Counted from the stretch's first letter, positions 36,960-49,462 are shown. The stretch is 64,000 bases of DNA from Berberis thunbergii (GCA_003290165.1 QNQO01008311.1:186001-250000); one strand, 5' to 3'. The notes: generated by a model from the letters alone, not told the origin. Numbers and translations: made by a program.

Positions 36960-38087
36960 CATACCGAAGAGCAGCTTCACGAGCGGCATCTCGAACTTCA
37001 GCCTTCTCAGTTCTCCTCTTCTGGATAACTTCCAAGGTAGTGCCAACAATAGACCTTGAATAAGCTTCTTGGTAGCCCTGCGCTTCTTCTTCAAAGCCTC
37101 TACAGCGATGTCCAGCAAACATCATAAGTTCAATCCAATTACATAAATTAAAGAGAAATAAATTGCCACATAAAAAATGACGTTCAACTTGAATAGGAGA
37201 CAACTATAAGAGATAAGCACCTTCTTATGTTGCTTTCTGTACATGGCAGTCCATGTAAGCTTCGATGGCTTGAGTCGGTTGTGGAAGTACCTATTGCATT
37301 TTGAGTTTGCAAAGAGGAAAACCTACACTTATGAAATTGTTTAGAGTTTCATATTGTTATGATGCGAACATATTAGAAAACTACATCACTCTTGTATTGG
37401 GAAACAAATAGTTCATATGGTACCTGTGAATGGGATCGAATAAATCTTATACCCTTTCCAGGGTAAATCTTTTGACCACTAAAACGGCAGAGTTCAGTTT
37501 TGAAGAGCAGACAATAAAGAATCATTCAATTCAAAACTTTCTGAAAGTTGCAATCATAAACAAGAGATAAGTACCCCATATCTCACACACAAAATTTTAT
37601 ATGGTATGCTCATACAACAAAATATTTGACATTCCCGCGATACATATGTACACACAGTTTCAAGTCCTACACATCAAGTGCATACATAATGTACTTGCAA
37701 TAAAACAAGTTCTATGGTTGAGCCTACTAGTTTCCATGGGACAACGATCTCAGAAAACTAAGATATACATTCTCGAAACAGAACACATAAATCTCAGAAA
37801 ACAAGTCATATACCCAATCAAAATGAACCCTAACATCCAATTAGATCTTACAAGCCAAAACCCATGAAAAATAACGAATACCCATTATGAACAATTATGA
37901 TTTTTCAAACCCCACTTCAGTATAAAACGATTTCATTCAACTCTACATATCAAATCAGATCAGAAACTAGATGATAAATGTTAAAACCAACTATAAAACA
38001 GAAAACTAACACAACAAAAAGAGAACAGTGAAAGATAGAAGGAAAAACCCATAACAATAATCGAAAATGAACTCACTTGAGAACCAT
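36960..38087 (-). pseudogene. RPL24: Captured ribosomal protein eL24 gene, nearly full length
   Basis: Minus exons: 38087-38077 (start codon, MVLK with GTGAGT donor), about 37499-37424 ([20 protein letters not shown]), 37322-37221 ([20 protein letters not shown] then [13 protein letters not shown]) and about 37113-36965 ([16 protein letters not shown] onward). Three lesions are seen: the acceptor before exon 2 reads CAAA instead of ending in AG, the acceptor before exon 4 reads CTG for CAG, and a one-base loss after RRATKK shifts the frame. The last exon is missing. Upstream sequence to about 38215 may be the captured leader or promoter. eL24 is a 60S subunit protein; this copy cannot make it. 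Confidence 0.92.
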
Positions 38088-38214
38088 TGTGGCTAATCTT
38101 CTCTTCTCCTCTACAATACTGGATTGAAATCACTTGCTATCTTCCATTAACTCTCTCTGAAGCTCTCTCAAGCTTTTCGATCTCTCCTCTGCGCCAAACC
38201 TCTCTCTGACTCTG

Positions 38215-38440
38215 ATTTAGGTCAAAATTTTTTTCGCAATGACCGCGCAAACTGATTTAGGTTGAAATAGCAAATTCTTTTTCGCCAATTTTTTGCAATG
38301 ATAGCGCCAAATTTTTTCCCTTTTTTTTCGCCAAAGCCCGAAACCCATTTTCGCCAAAGCGCGAAATCCACTCTCCCATTTTCGCCAGAGCGCAAAATCC
38401 ATTCTCCAAATCACTCGCAGGAGCGCGGCACGTGAAAAAC
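38215..38440. repeat. CACTA right inner repeats
   Basis: Several copies of TTTTCGCCAAAGCGCGAAA-like words between 38270 and 38400, just inside the subterminal palindromes. No gene. Confidence 0.5.
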
Positions 38441-38645
38441 GGTTTAGTTTAGCAACGGTTTTTGGCCGTTGCAAAATATAGCAACGGTTTTTGGCCGTGG
38501 CTAATTAACCCACGGTTTAGAGTCGTGGCAAACTATTTTTGTAGCCACGGTTTTAGGCCGTTGGCCACGCTATCCATGGTTTTTGGCCGTGGCAAATAAA
38601 CCAACGGCTTAGAGCCGTGGCCACCTCCCCGTAGCTAAACAAGCC
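38440..38645. repeat. CACTA right subterminal repeat array
   Basis: About seven units of AGCAACGGTTTTTGGCCGTT / CCACGGTTTTAGGCCGTTGG type, related to those at the left end. The terminal inverted repeat follows at 38646-38658. Confidence 0.85.
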
Positions 38646-38658
38646 TTTTGGTGTAGTG

Positions 38659-40401
38659 TCTCCTACATGACCCTAAATTGGATTAATACAAATAACCGCC
38701 ATACTCGGCTCATGACCATAAATTACACCCACTGAACCAGGACGTGCAACCAAAGGACGTGCTGATCTAGGGAGTTCATGCAATGATCCAGAGTGTGTTG
38801 TCTTCACCCTGCCAGCAGCAACAACGACCGCTACATCCCGTGCAATCACACGATCAACATTAGCCATACCAGTCCCTGTTTCGACCTCTTTCATAGCCAA
38901 TACCATTGGCACCAAACCTGCATTATTCGGAGTCCCAATCCTAGTCGAAAACTCCTCCGACTCAGCTTGCAAAGCTTGTGCAATCTCATAGGAAGTGTAC
39001 CCAGCTGCTAAACAATCAGATTTAAACTCGGACACTTTCCTTTCCATCGAACTCATAATAGAAAGTCCATTGTCACTCGAATCAGCTTCCAAAACTGTGT
39101 CATTGCCATCTTGAGTCTCTGATTTAAGATTAGAATTTCTTTTTCCTTCCAAAATAACAACAAGTTCCTTGTTTTTATTTCCTTGGACACCAGATTTTGT
39201 TTCTAAATACTCCACTGATTTTGATTCGAGAATGGCATTCCCTAAAACAACTTCTACTTGCTCAGCATGATTGGCATTAACTAGAACAAGTTTGGCACTT
39301 ACTACAACATATTCTTCTTGCTTAATAAGATCTAAACTTGCTAAAACTTCAAACCAAATTTTGGACAATGTATCACCATTTTCACCTTGCTTAGACAAAA
39401 CCTTCACCTCTTGGCTGACCACCTCAATGCCCGCATTATCCTTCGCCTCGCTAGGACCAACATGACTCGCAATAGGACCAACGTGACCAACTACAGTCTA
39501 AATTTTCTCAGCGACTTTTAATACAGGTCTGTAAACTTGTTTCGATTCCTCATTTTTGACTGAAACCCCGGTTCTTAGTCCCTAAGAACAATGTTTTTTT
39601 GCTCCCCTCTAATACTTCATTCGTTGCAACATTGTCCCCCTCTTTTCGGGTATCCTTGCGAATCCCCAATCGCTTCTTACAAGCTTTAAAGGTGTGGCCA
39701 ATCATAGCGCAATTCTCACAATATTTAAAGCCCGAATACACAATCTTTTGCCAAAATTCGGCGGATCCGGAAAACTCTTACCATATGTTACTAGGAAGCT
39801 CATCTGACAGATCCATCTTTACGCACATCCTAGCCACCCCAGGACGTGTGAGACCAAAAGTGCTATCATCAATTCTATGAAAGCCAATGGAATCTCCAAC
39901 TTCTTTTAAAAACAATGGATGAAAAAATTGTGAACTCAAATTAGGAAGATCCACCTACAAAGGGGCTAACAGTAGATCTTCCCTAAAGCTAAATCCTTGA
40001 TGCCAACGGAAAGCTTTGAATCTAACCCCACAGACCATAAAAGAATCAGGTGACAAAGCCTTATTAACTTTCTCTTCCGACTGAAATCTAACAATTACAT
40101 GTCTTGGATCTAACAAACCCATGGTGAAATCACCCATAACTCCCCAAGATCTATGGATGGTTTCACAGATAGCCTCAAGGGAAGGGCGATAACTAGAGAA
40201 CTTAAGAACAATAAAAAACTTTTCCACGTACCTTTCACATCTCCTTGCTTTAGAAACATTCATTGAAAGTGTCGGGCAGCCATCTTTGCGAAAACGATTT
40301 CCCTTCATAAACTCTTCTTCAATGACTGCCTTCTTCACAACTCCCAATGCTTGGAGAAAACTACGATGCTTGACCTCGATTGGGGCTCCACCACTTTCCA
40401 A
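38659..40401 (-). pseudogene. LINE ORF1, N-terminal and middle part
   Basis: Starts with MESGGAPIEVKHRSFLQALG at 40401. A DUF4283-like RNA-binding domain follows (ETIHRSWGVMGDFTMGLLDP then HVIVRFQSEEKVNKAL). A CCHC zinc knuckle CENCAMIGHTFKAC is at about 39725-39685 and a long acidic linker occupies 39422-38673. Frame changes lie near 39950, 39750 and 39500, with a stop just before the CACTA insertion. The protein would bind LINE RNA. The rest of ORF1 is at 27486-27882. Confidence 0.82.
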
Positions 40402-40434
40402 TGGAGGATCTCCTCCCTTGGCGGCTTGGAGAGC

Positions 40435-42388
40435 TGATAATCAAATAATTATAACATTTTTTACCTCTTATTATTTTTTTTGTTAATCCTTGTTTTTATC
40501 TTATTTTAGATTAATTATTAAATTTTTGTGTTTTTGTAGAATGTGGAGATGTAATGAAGAAATCAGAGAAAAATGCAATAAACAATCCCAGATGGTGACT
40601 TCAGAGAAAGTGGAGGTGAAAATAACCTGAGCCCTTTACTTAAACCCAAAACGAAACCCACAAACCCAAACCCAATGCCAAGCCCTTAGATCACTCATTG
40701 AATCCTCCCCTTAACTTGTCCATATTCATTTTCTTAATTCTCTATAAATACAAGAGAAATTAATGAGGAATGGAAGGAGGAGAAGGGAATCAAGCCTTAA
40801 TAGCCAAAATCAAACCCTCTTCCTTCACAAAGTACACTTATCTCATCATCATCCATCTCTCACTCCCTCCCTCTTTGTCCAGATCACTCCGCCATCACCG
40901 GTACCAGAGCCACCACCATCACCCGAACACCACCACCACCACCACGAAACAGGGGCGTGACCCATTTTCACGTCAAGTCTTCACCTCGCCACCGAGCACC
41001 ACCATCTGTCATCACCATCCACACCGTACGCGCAACCGGACAACACGCATCCACCCTGTTTCGCACACCCCCAGCTGCTACCATCACTGGAGGTCCCTCT
41101 TTCCCATCTCTCTCTCATCATGTTCTTCTTCTTCAGCAACACAACCACCTCAGAGTGACGCGAGCCACCATCATCATCACGAAACAGAGCAACGCGAGTC
41201 GCCATCACCCACCACTGCTGCAGGAACAGAAACAGGGGGCAGTGCTTCCATATTTTTTTTTCTTGTTCTCATTGCATATCTCTCTTTGTTCTTCCATCCC
41301 TCTCTCTCTTTTATAGGTATCAGAGCCATTTGGAAGGAAAGGAGCTCTCGAGGAGCAGAAACGAGGCAGCGCGAGCGTCACTGCTCACTGGAGACCAAGG
41401 CACAGAGAAGCGCTGCTTTTCGAACAGGAAACAACTGATTTTCAAATTAGTTGGCTATCGACACCCCTTCCACTTACTCTGTGTACTACCACAATAGAAG
41501 AAGCTGGAGGCTATTTGCGCCCACTGGACAGTTCAAAGCATCCACAGTTGATGAATTGTTGATTTGCCGATTCTGAAGAGATGAGTTGTGGCGTACCACA
41601 CCACGAGGAGATGACCACCGCTACCATGGAGAGCTAAACCCCTCGCCAAGGCTAAGATGAAACCAATTGGGTTTCAAGAGTTTGTTCTAGTTTGATTTTT
41701 TGTTTTATTATGTGCTTAACTGCAAAATACATTTAATTTTTTAGTATTAGTAAATTACCTTCACTTATTATATCGGATTTGATCTAGACTAGTCAGTAGT
41801 TAGAGTTTTCTTTACTAATATTTAAAGCATTGGTTTTTAATTGGTTAAGTTAGACTTGTGATTGAGTGTGCTGTAATAAGACACTCAATGCTAGGAGTTG
41901 AAACTTAATAAATTAGACTTGTGATTGAGTGCGCTGAAACAAGACACTCAATTCTAAGAGTCTATAATTCATGCTGAAGTTAATTGTAACATTGGATTTT
42001 AAAACTGAATTGTTCTTAACGATCACATCATCGATGCAATCAAGGGATTCTCATCCCTAAAGCTTCTCGTTTATAATTTCAGTAATTTAGATTTAAATAT
42101 ATTTGCTAACTCATCGGTGAGTCCAAACCCCACAAAATCCATCTCATCCATATTTTCATTTTATTTTATTTTTCTTATTTTTAATTTATTTTTAGTTTAG
42201 TTCTAAAAACATTGTAACCCCATTTTTCTGTAAATTAGTTTAGGTAAATTATTAAATTCAATTGCATCCACTTTCCTTTTGGGATCGACCCGTACTTGTC
42301 GTTGTCTACCAGTTAGACACCTTGCACTTGCGGTTATTACAAGTGGGTCAAATTGGCCTTTTTATTTCGGTCGGTTAAACCCGTAACA
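40435..42388 (+). repeat. 5' LTR of the LARD-type element
   Basis: Starts TGATAATCAAATAATTATAA and ends near CCCGTAACA, about 1.95 kb. A CTCTATAAATACAAGAG TATA-type core lies near 40739-40755. The sequence TTTTGGGATCGACCCGTACT near 42280 is a common feature of large plant LTRs. It includes a Pro/His-rich open frame (40770-41438, with runs of CAC/ACC codons) that is low-complexity and not treated as a gene. Confidence 0.75.
40739..40755 (+). promoter_or_regulatory. LTR core promoter (TATA box)
   Basis: TCTCTATAAATACAAGAG-type sequence, conserved in the second LTR near 47019-47036. Both are followed by the same AATTAATGAG leader. Confidence 0.5.
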
Positions 42389-42394
42389 AGTTTT

Positions 42395-42412
42395 TGGCTC
42401 CGTTGCCGGGGA
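42395..42412 (+). other. Primer-binding site
   Basis: TGGCTCCGTTGCCGGGGA differs by one base from TGGCGCCGTTGCCGGGGA, the primer site of many plant Ty3/gypsy elements (tRNA-Asp type). It sits 6 nt after the LTR end. Confidence 0.75.
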
Positions 42413-45400
42413 TTGTAGCGGTGTAATTGAATTTAACAGTTTATTTTCACTAATTTGTAGTTTAGGTTAATAAATAAAAAAATATTTCAGAAATTTTTTT
42501 TTTAATTTTATTAAGTTCTTTTTACACTCATTTTGTGTTATTTGTTTAATTTTGCGAAAGACACGCTTCTCGAGAAAATTGGACGATCCTGCAAACATCA
42601 AGCAAAGTTATTTTTATTTTTATTTATTTTTTTTGTGAAGAGAGTTTTAAATTTTTTTCACCTCATTTTACGAGTGTGTGGTGTAGTAATTTTTAAACTC
42701 TATTGTTTTCCATTTTTAATCACCTAAAAAAAACTCAAAATTTTCCAAGTCAAAGGAAAATATAGGGAAACAATTTTAATTGTTACCCAATAATTCCTTA
42801 TGATTTAGAAGTCCGACTTCTAAGACCAAGACCAGTAAATTTATTTGCATGTGCTTGTGTGTTGAGTGAAACGGATAAAAAGAAGTCAGACATTTTTTTG
42901 AATTGTGCTAACTTTTTATGCAAAACGAAATATGCACACTGTAAGTACTTCTATCACACGCAATGTATTAGCGACCCGGGTGCTTTATGTAATTGTTTGC
43001 AATGGTGTGTTGGTTGTTTAAATTATGTAATTGTGGATGCTAAACTTTAGTGATTCATAATAAGCAGACCCAGCTTCTAAATAGAAACTGGTGGGACTTG
43101 ATATCCCCACCTCATCACTCCACCTGTGTGCAACCAATAGCCAAACATAATTAAAATCAATTAACAAGTTAGATAGAGCCATCTTTTAGGTACGGTGTTC
43201 ATAAGACAATCAAGACCAAGGTGAATCCAATAATTTTTGTGTTGACCGCTGCTAAAAGTGACGATGAGTTTAATAATTCAATGAACTCCGAGGGGCCACT
43301 GCTACAAGGGTAATTTACCTGGTACGCCGAGTCATAAGTAAGCTACAATCCACAAGAAGAATTGGTGTAACTAACAGTTTTGGGTTAGGAACACAAGCCT
43401 CAAGTGTACATTTAACATCACATCGTTCTCACATCTATTGGCTTACAGAGCGGTAGCACAAGGAAGTACTTAATTGGACCATTGTGACATTTTTTTTCTT
43501 GTGCGATAATCCGGTTTATTTGAAACAAAACTCCAGGCTACTGATTTTGAACATTGTGGTGTAAAGTATACACTCTTAAGATCATTTTGTAGCACCCATT
43601 GCTCTGTCATAAAGATTAATAAGAAATAATTGTCCCCCAAAGATAAAAAGATAATTGATCTAAAAAACATTGATTGCTTAGGGAGACATGTTTCTTGTGC
43701 ATTTATTGGTTGCTGATTGCGTGTGAGTCTGTGTATATTTTTAGAGTTAGTGATTTAAAAAAAAATGAACACAAGGGATTATCCAGCCTATTTTCCGAGC
43801 AAGTTAATTCATTGTATGATATGCAACGACCTGGTTATGATCCATATTTAGATTATTACAACCCAGGTTTAGCCTATCATCTTGATTTCTCATGGGCTCA
43901 TGGGCAGTACCATGAAGGCCCTCTAGAACTCCTCAAGCTTTCATTCCTGATAATGAGTCTCAATTTCATCGAGTTGTTCCTCCATCCAACACATCAAGGT
44001 TAGAGGATATTTTGAACCTTTTTATAAAGCGGACAGGAGAAATGCTTGAGCAAAATTTTCAGGATATAAAAGAATTGACAGTTATTTTTCAACAAAACTC
44101 CCAAGCTATCCAAAAAGTTGAGATGACTGTGAGTTAGATAGCTGAGTCACTTCCTGAGATAGAGTCAGAAAAATTCCCTAATCAACCTATTTTTAATCAA
44201 AAAGGTCAATTCGAAATTAGTGGCACATCTGAGCTAGATGATGAAGATTTCCAATGCATTACTACCCTTAAAAATGAAAAACTGGTTTAAAATCAGGTAG
44301 AAATGCCTGATATGGGTGTCTATGAGTTGTCTAGACCAATATCTCTATGTGATTCATGTTATGAGCCTGTACCACCTGATATATCCATCGTCTCATATAC
44401 TTGCATCACATTCCCATTTACTGAGGCTACTTTCATCGATCCCTTGTTTTGTAGTGAGGATTTCAGTTTTCACCATCCTATTGTAAAAATTATTCAATCT
44501 TCTAATTTGGAACCAGACCTAGGATGTTCCCTTTTTGGAGCACGCAAGAATCCTCTGTTGTGTAAGACTACTGGTCATTTTGGGATGTCCTAGTGTATTT
44601 GGTGCCCCATGTGATTGCTATATTTGGGTGGATTGATCCTCAATTGTTCAGGTTGTTGATATACGACCATGGACTAAGTGTTTGTCAAGTTCTTCCTCTC
44701 CACTTTTTGATACACCATTTTTTAGGAAGAATATTTGTCAGGCTGACGACGTTAAACCAAGCGCTGCTGGGAGGCAGCCCAACTTTTGTTGTAAAGGTGC
44801 ATGTTGAGTGTGTATTTTATCTATCTCTATTAACTAATCCACAATTCTTTTGTCTCTGAGCTCTCATCGGTGGATTACTTGTGGAAATTGGTAAAATCTT
44901 CACTCCTGTAATACTGTTCTAACCTCTTCTCATGTACTTATTTCATTCATTTGTAAGAATTATTTTGTTAAACATTGAGGACAATGTTTGGATTAGGTTT
45001 GGGGGTAGGGTTCATGAGTCGGTGAATTTTTCGTAGTGTTTTCTTTTCTTATTCTTAAATTTTTTTTTATAAAAATTTGTGCTTTTCTGTCAAAAAACTT
45101 GGTCTTTTGCGATTATGAAAATGTATTTTAAATGTTGTATCCTCAAGAAAATGCAAGCCAACTTGACATATTGGTATATTGATAAAGACTGAAAGTTTAG
45201 TATGACCCTTATGTTAGATCTAGTTCATAAGATTTTTCAACTCGATTATCTTTGCACCATAAGCCATGCTAGCATAACTTGAAGTTGATGAGTGAAGTAT
45301 ATACTAGAAAACCTTAGAATAATAGTGGAGACTTAACCCTGAAAGTTTTGAACTTTTCTATTTTTTTCGAGTGTTATACATAAACTCTGATTTTTCTTGA

Positions 45401-46664
45401 GTCCGTATTATCTCGTTGATGATCTCATTATTCTCATTTTTCTGATCAATTGCTTTGGGAATGACATCAAAATTGAATTATTACACTAGAACTTCTTGGC
45501 TTATTCAATTGAGATGTCATAATACTGACCCGAATTTAGAAAATGATCTAGGCATTTTTTAATTTCCTTTTTTAGACCATTAACTAGCCTTTTAACTTAC
45601 CCATAACATTAACCTTTTTTGTAGCCCTTTGAGCCTTAGAATAACTTTTATTTGTTAACCCATTAACCTTTACCCAACTTTTCTGGGAATGTGTATGGAT
45701 GAATATACTTGGTGTAAAAAGGGCATTAAAGAGAAAAATATGAGATATTTCATAAATCCTCTATGTGAAAAAAATAAAAATAAAATATGATTCTTCAATG
45801 AGGATAAATATGTGAAAATGAAGCAAAAATTAATGGTGTGCAACATTGGTTTATTCTTGACAGCCATAATTGTTCGTGAATGGGTGTATACATTCCTAGA
45901 AAATTTTGTTAGAATCCCTTGACATTCCTTATTAACCATTACCCAAGCCCCATTACAACCCAACAAAGTCGTAGTTGATCTTAGGTAGATGTTGGTTTCA
46001 AAGATGTGGAGATTAAATAACTAAGAACTATGGTGTTTGATTCAACATTCCCAAAAGTATTTGATATTGAGATCATGTTCATTCCATTTTTGAAAATACG
46101 TTCTTTATATTACTATATGTGAGATGATTGTTTTTCATTATTTACACTTTTCCTCACATATAAACTGAGTGAAATACCAAATCTCTGAGTGTTTTATTGT
46201 GAGTGACATGAGAGGTTTGAAGTCAAAACAAACTTTCTACAGGAGATTTAGTCATTGTTTTACTCTGAAATGAAAAGTTATGTTGATAGTGCTATCCGCA
46301 CACACACACATTGAGTTGAGGATGATTGTGAATTTTTTCTAACATTTGGAGAATATTAAATTATTTGGAGATTTGTTGATACACTAAAATGACATTGTTG
46401 GTTTCTTGCATATCTTGAAGTTTTAAAATAAACACTGTTTGACCAAGGTTTGTTGAGTCAGTAATGTTTGTTGGTAACATTTTCTGAAAACCCTCACGAG
46501 ACTATAACTCGTCTCCTAGAGGTAATCTAAGGGTTCAAAGCTTTGTTGCACGTTTTCAAAGGTAAGTGCAATCGACGATGCCTGCGAAAGTGAGTTAGGA
46601 TTTTCTTTTCGGTTTTCTTCTTTGTTTTGCTCGAGGACTAGCAAAATATAGGTTTGGAGGTATT
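42413..46664 (+). other. LARD-type internal region, no intact genes
   Basis: Short frames only. 43790-44290 reads in pieces like a degenerate gag leader (DMQRPGYDPYLDYYNPG, then a stretch encoding FQDIKELTVIFQQNSQAIQ before stops). Nothing resembling pol. The rest is AT-rich. Confidence 0.45.
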
Positions 46665-47720
46665 TGATAATCACATAATTATAACATTTTTTACCTCGTA
46701 TTATATTTTTGTTAATCCTTGTTTTTATCTTATTTTAGATTAATTATTAAATTTTTGTGTTTTTGTAGAATGTGGAGTTGTAATGAAGAAATTAGAGAAA
46801 AATGCAATGAACAATCCCAGATGGTGACTTCAGAGAAAGTGGAGGTGAAAATAACCTGAGCCCTTTACTTAAACCCAAAACCAAACCCATAAACCCAAAC
46901 CCAATGCCAAACCCAAAGAATATTCTCCCAATCATCCCATATTCAGTTTTGATTTTTTTTTTCCTTAAATCACTTATTGAATCCTACCCTTAACTTGTTC
47001 ATATTCATTTTTCTTAATTCTCTATAAATACAAGAGAAATTAATGAGAAAGGGGAGGAGGAGAAAGGAATCAAGCCTTAATAGACAAAATCAAACCCTCT
47101 TCATTCACAACGTGATTTTCATCACACCCATCTCATCATCATCCATCTCTCACTCCCTCTCTGTCAAGATCACTCCGCCATCACCGCCACCAGAGCCACC
47201 ACCATAACCCGAACACCACCACCACCACGAAACAGGGGCGTGACAACCCTATTTTACGTCAAGTCTTCACCTTGCCACCGAGCACCACCATCACCCACCA
47301 TCTGTCCCTCACTCTCTCCGCCACCTGGAAACAAGCAGGAGTCATCACCATCCGCACCGTACGCGCAGTCGGACAGCACGCAGCCACGCTGTTTCACACA
47401 CCCACAGCCGCTACCATCATTGGAGGTCCCTCTCTCTGCATGTTCTTCTTCTTCAGCAATGCAACCACTTCAGAGTGACGCGAGCCGCCATCATAGTCAT
47501 GAAACAGAGCAACGCGAGTCGCCATCACCCACCACTGCTACAGGAACAGAAACAGGGGCAGTGCTTCCATTTTTTTCTTGTTCTCATCGCATATCTCTCT
47601 CTGTTCTTCCATCCCTCTATCTCTTTTGCAGGTACCAGAGCCGTTTGGAAGGTGAAGGAGCTCGCAAGGAGCAGAAACGAGGCAGCACGAGCGAGGAGCA
47701 GAAACGAGGCAGCACGAGCA
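46665..47720 (+). repeat. 3' LTR, truncated
   Basis: Starts TGATAATCACATAATTATAA after GGTTTGGAGGTATT (a weak polypurine tract). It aligns with the first LTR to about 47720, where an internal GAGCAGAAACGAGGCAGCAC unit is doubled and similarity stops, so the last ~0.7 kb is missing. Relative to the 5' LTR it has an extra ~40-60 bp at 46915-46975. Confidence 0.75.
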
Positions 47721-48221
47721 TGAGCATTTCTAACCTGACAGATGGATTGAATTACTGCCAAAGATTGAGAAAAAAATTTTAAACAATAATACCATGATCT
47801 ATTCAGATTCTCATTTTGGAACCGTAGTAAATGTAAAAACCCTCAAGCCCGGCGAAAAAAGCATAGACAAACCTGCCCAAAACTCAACACATTGTTCTAA
47901 AATAAACATGGAAAGGTTCCCTTACCAAGAAAAAACAAAAAATCTTGATAGCCAAGCCCTATAACTAGAATAGTGCCAAGGGGCTCTCTGTGCATGTGAT
48001 TGTGTTCGATTGGGGCATTATGAACATCTCTAGGATGATGTGTCTAGCCTAGCTCTCTATACAAGTTCATAAAAAAAAAACCTTTCTAGAGAGCGAGGCC
48101 AGCCCAATATTTTCATCATCCTAAAGATGCTGAAAATGGTCCAATCTCTAGGACGATAGCTGGTATTGATTGGCCTGACACGGCCCAGCTTTGTAGATTT
48201 TCTGGAGAAATAAAATCACCC
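47721..48221. other. Spacer, no gene
   Basis: No gene recognised. Its right part (48134-48200) is an imperfect copy of 48744-48830 on the other side of the LINE fragment. Confidence 0.4.
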
Positions 48222-48680
48222 AAACTTTTTTTTTTGGTCAAACACAAAGATGTTTATTAAGGAAAGAAAAGGAAACAAAAAACAAAGAGAAACATTCCTA
48301 TATCAAGGAATGCCAAGACACCATGAAAGTGTCAAAGCCCAAATCCCTAAACAAATTACAAGTTGAACCCATCCTCCACAACAATTCTCTAATCTCGATA
48401 AAGATAGAGTGTTCTGATCTGTTGAGTCCTTCAAATACCCTTTTATTTCTTTCTTTCCACACACACCACATGAGAACGTGAGAGACCCTACGCCATAACC
48501 ACTCCCCCCGATGGGAAGGATTAGCTTGAGACCACCAACTTAGCCAATCTAAAATGGAGCCTTGAAACATTAAACTCAAACCAAATTCTGACAAAAAACT
48601 GCTCCAAATGGATTTGGAGAAACTGCAGTGAAGCATCAAATGGATAATCTGAGACCAAAGAAAAAACACCCAACACCAAG
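48222..48680 (-). mobile_element. 5'-truncated LINE fragment
   Basis: On the minus strand, 48669-48298 encodes the zinc-binding RVT tail of a LINE (FFLWSQIIHLMLHCSFSKSI then VSHVLMWCVWKERNKRVFEG), with the stop at 48298. A short 3' UTR ends in a poly-A, seen as a T run at 48225-48236 on plus. Unlike the large LINE it has no RNase H. 5' truncation is the usual outcome of target-primed insertion. Confidence 0.75.
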
Positions 48681-48992
48681 TATTGGCAGAGCAATAGATG
48701 CCAAATGGGAACCTTTGTGAAGTGTGAAGAGTGAAGAGTTGAAAATGGCCAATCTCTAAGGATGATGGATGGTATTGGGCTGGCCTGGCTGTGTGGGCCT
48801 GGCTCTCAAGATTTTATGGAATGGAAAACTTTGAAAGGGACCCTGTCGGGTATAGAAAATGAAAGAGTACAGAGACAACTAAGCAATTGGGTCTGCTATA
48901 AGTTTAACAAAGAAACTTACATTTTGCCAAGGGTACCCAATTATGTTGGGGGACTGTTCCAAATCTTCCTCTTTTAGTAGTATCCAAACAAG
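48681..48992. other. Upstream region of the Aux/IAA-like gene
   Basis: No gene of its own. 48744-48830 repeats sequence from 48134-48200. It leads into the TATA box of the next gene. Confidence 0.4.
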
Positions 48993-48999
48993 TATAAAA
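48993..48999 (+). promoter_or_regulatory. TATA box of the Aux/IAA-like gene
   Basis: TATAAAA about 70 bp before the ATG at 49063. Motif and spacing are the only evidence. Confidence 0.45.
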
Positions 49000-49062
49000 T
49001 GAACCCCAAATCATCTCTTGGTGATCAGTTGCCAACTTTACTATAACACTCTTCATTCATTC

Positions 49063-49462
49063 ATGGAGCTTCAACTTCAACTTGGTTTAGCTCAGCCTAA
49101 AAACTGGTGCAAAGGGTTCAATTTTGATCTGAACAACCATGTTTACGAGTCGAAAGAAGTGATCGGATTCAATATTTTGAGCCATGGATGCAAACGTGGG
49201 TTTAGTGAGGCGTTTGGTGGTGATGAAGAACATTTGAGAAAAACTTTGCATCTATTGTGGAATGATCAGCCAAATGATGAGGATGATCGAAAGAGCTACG
49301 AAGAGAATTTCGAATGTCCCATTGACCAGTATGTACTTAATTTTTTGCAAGTGTTAGTAATTTTGTTTAGACCAAAAATTAATTATGTACTTAAATTTTT
49401 TGTAGGAATGATGAAGAGGATAAAGGAGTGGTGGGGTGGCCACCGATCAACCCCTCTACAGT
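49063..49462 (+). pseudogene. Truncated Aux/IAA protein, IAA29-like
   Basis: Exon 1 (49063-49328) encodes MELQLQLGLAQPKNWCKGFN then FDLNNHVYESKEVIGF, with KRGFSEAFGG and LLWNDQPNDEDD. Exon 2 (49406-49462, GTATGT donor and TGTAG acceptor) gives NDEEDKGVVGWPPINPST. The LxLxL repressor motif (residues 2-8, recruits TOPLESS) and the degron core VVGWPP (about residues 97-102, bound by TIR1/AFB with auxin) are present. The short acidic linker and WNxQPNxED wording fit IAA29. No PB1 dimerisation domain (domains III/IV) follows within the next kilobase, so the gene looks broken after the degron. If transcribed it would yield a repressor-and-degron peptide of ~107 residues plus read-through. Confidence 0.7.

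Larger units (their letters stand above)
40435..47720 (+). mobile_element. Non-autonomous LTR retrotransposon (Athila/Tat-like, LARD type)
   Basis: The LTR at 40435-42388 and a 3'-truncated partner at 46665-47720 enclose 4.3 kb of mostly non-coding internal sequence. The primer site follows the first LTR. Internal landmarks typical of Athila/Tat-type elements are GCTGGGAGGCAGCCCAAC (about 44767-44784) and AACATTGAGGACAATGTTTG followed by GGTTTGGGGGTAGGG (about 44974-45010). No RT, RNase H or integrase is found. It abuts the 5' end of the LINE and may have inserted into it. Confidence 0.75.

Noticed and set aside
40770..41438. 222-residue plus ORF
   Set aside because: His/Pro/Thr-rich runs from CAC/ACC repeats inside an LTR; the counterpart in the other LTR has a different frame structure.
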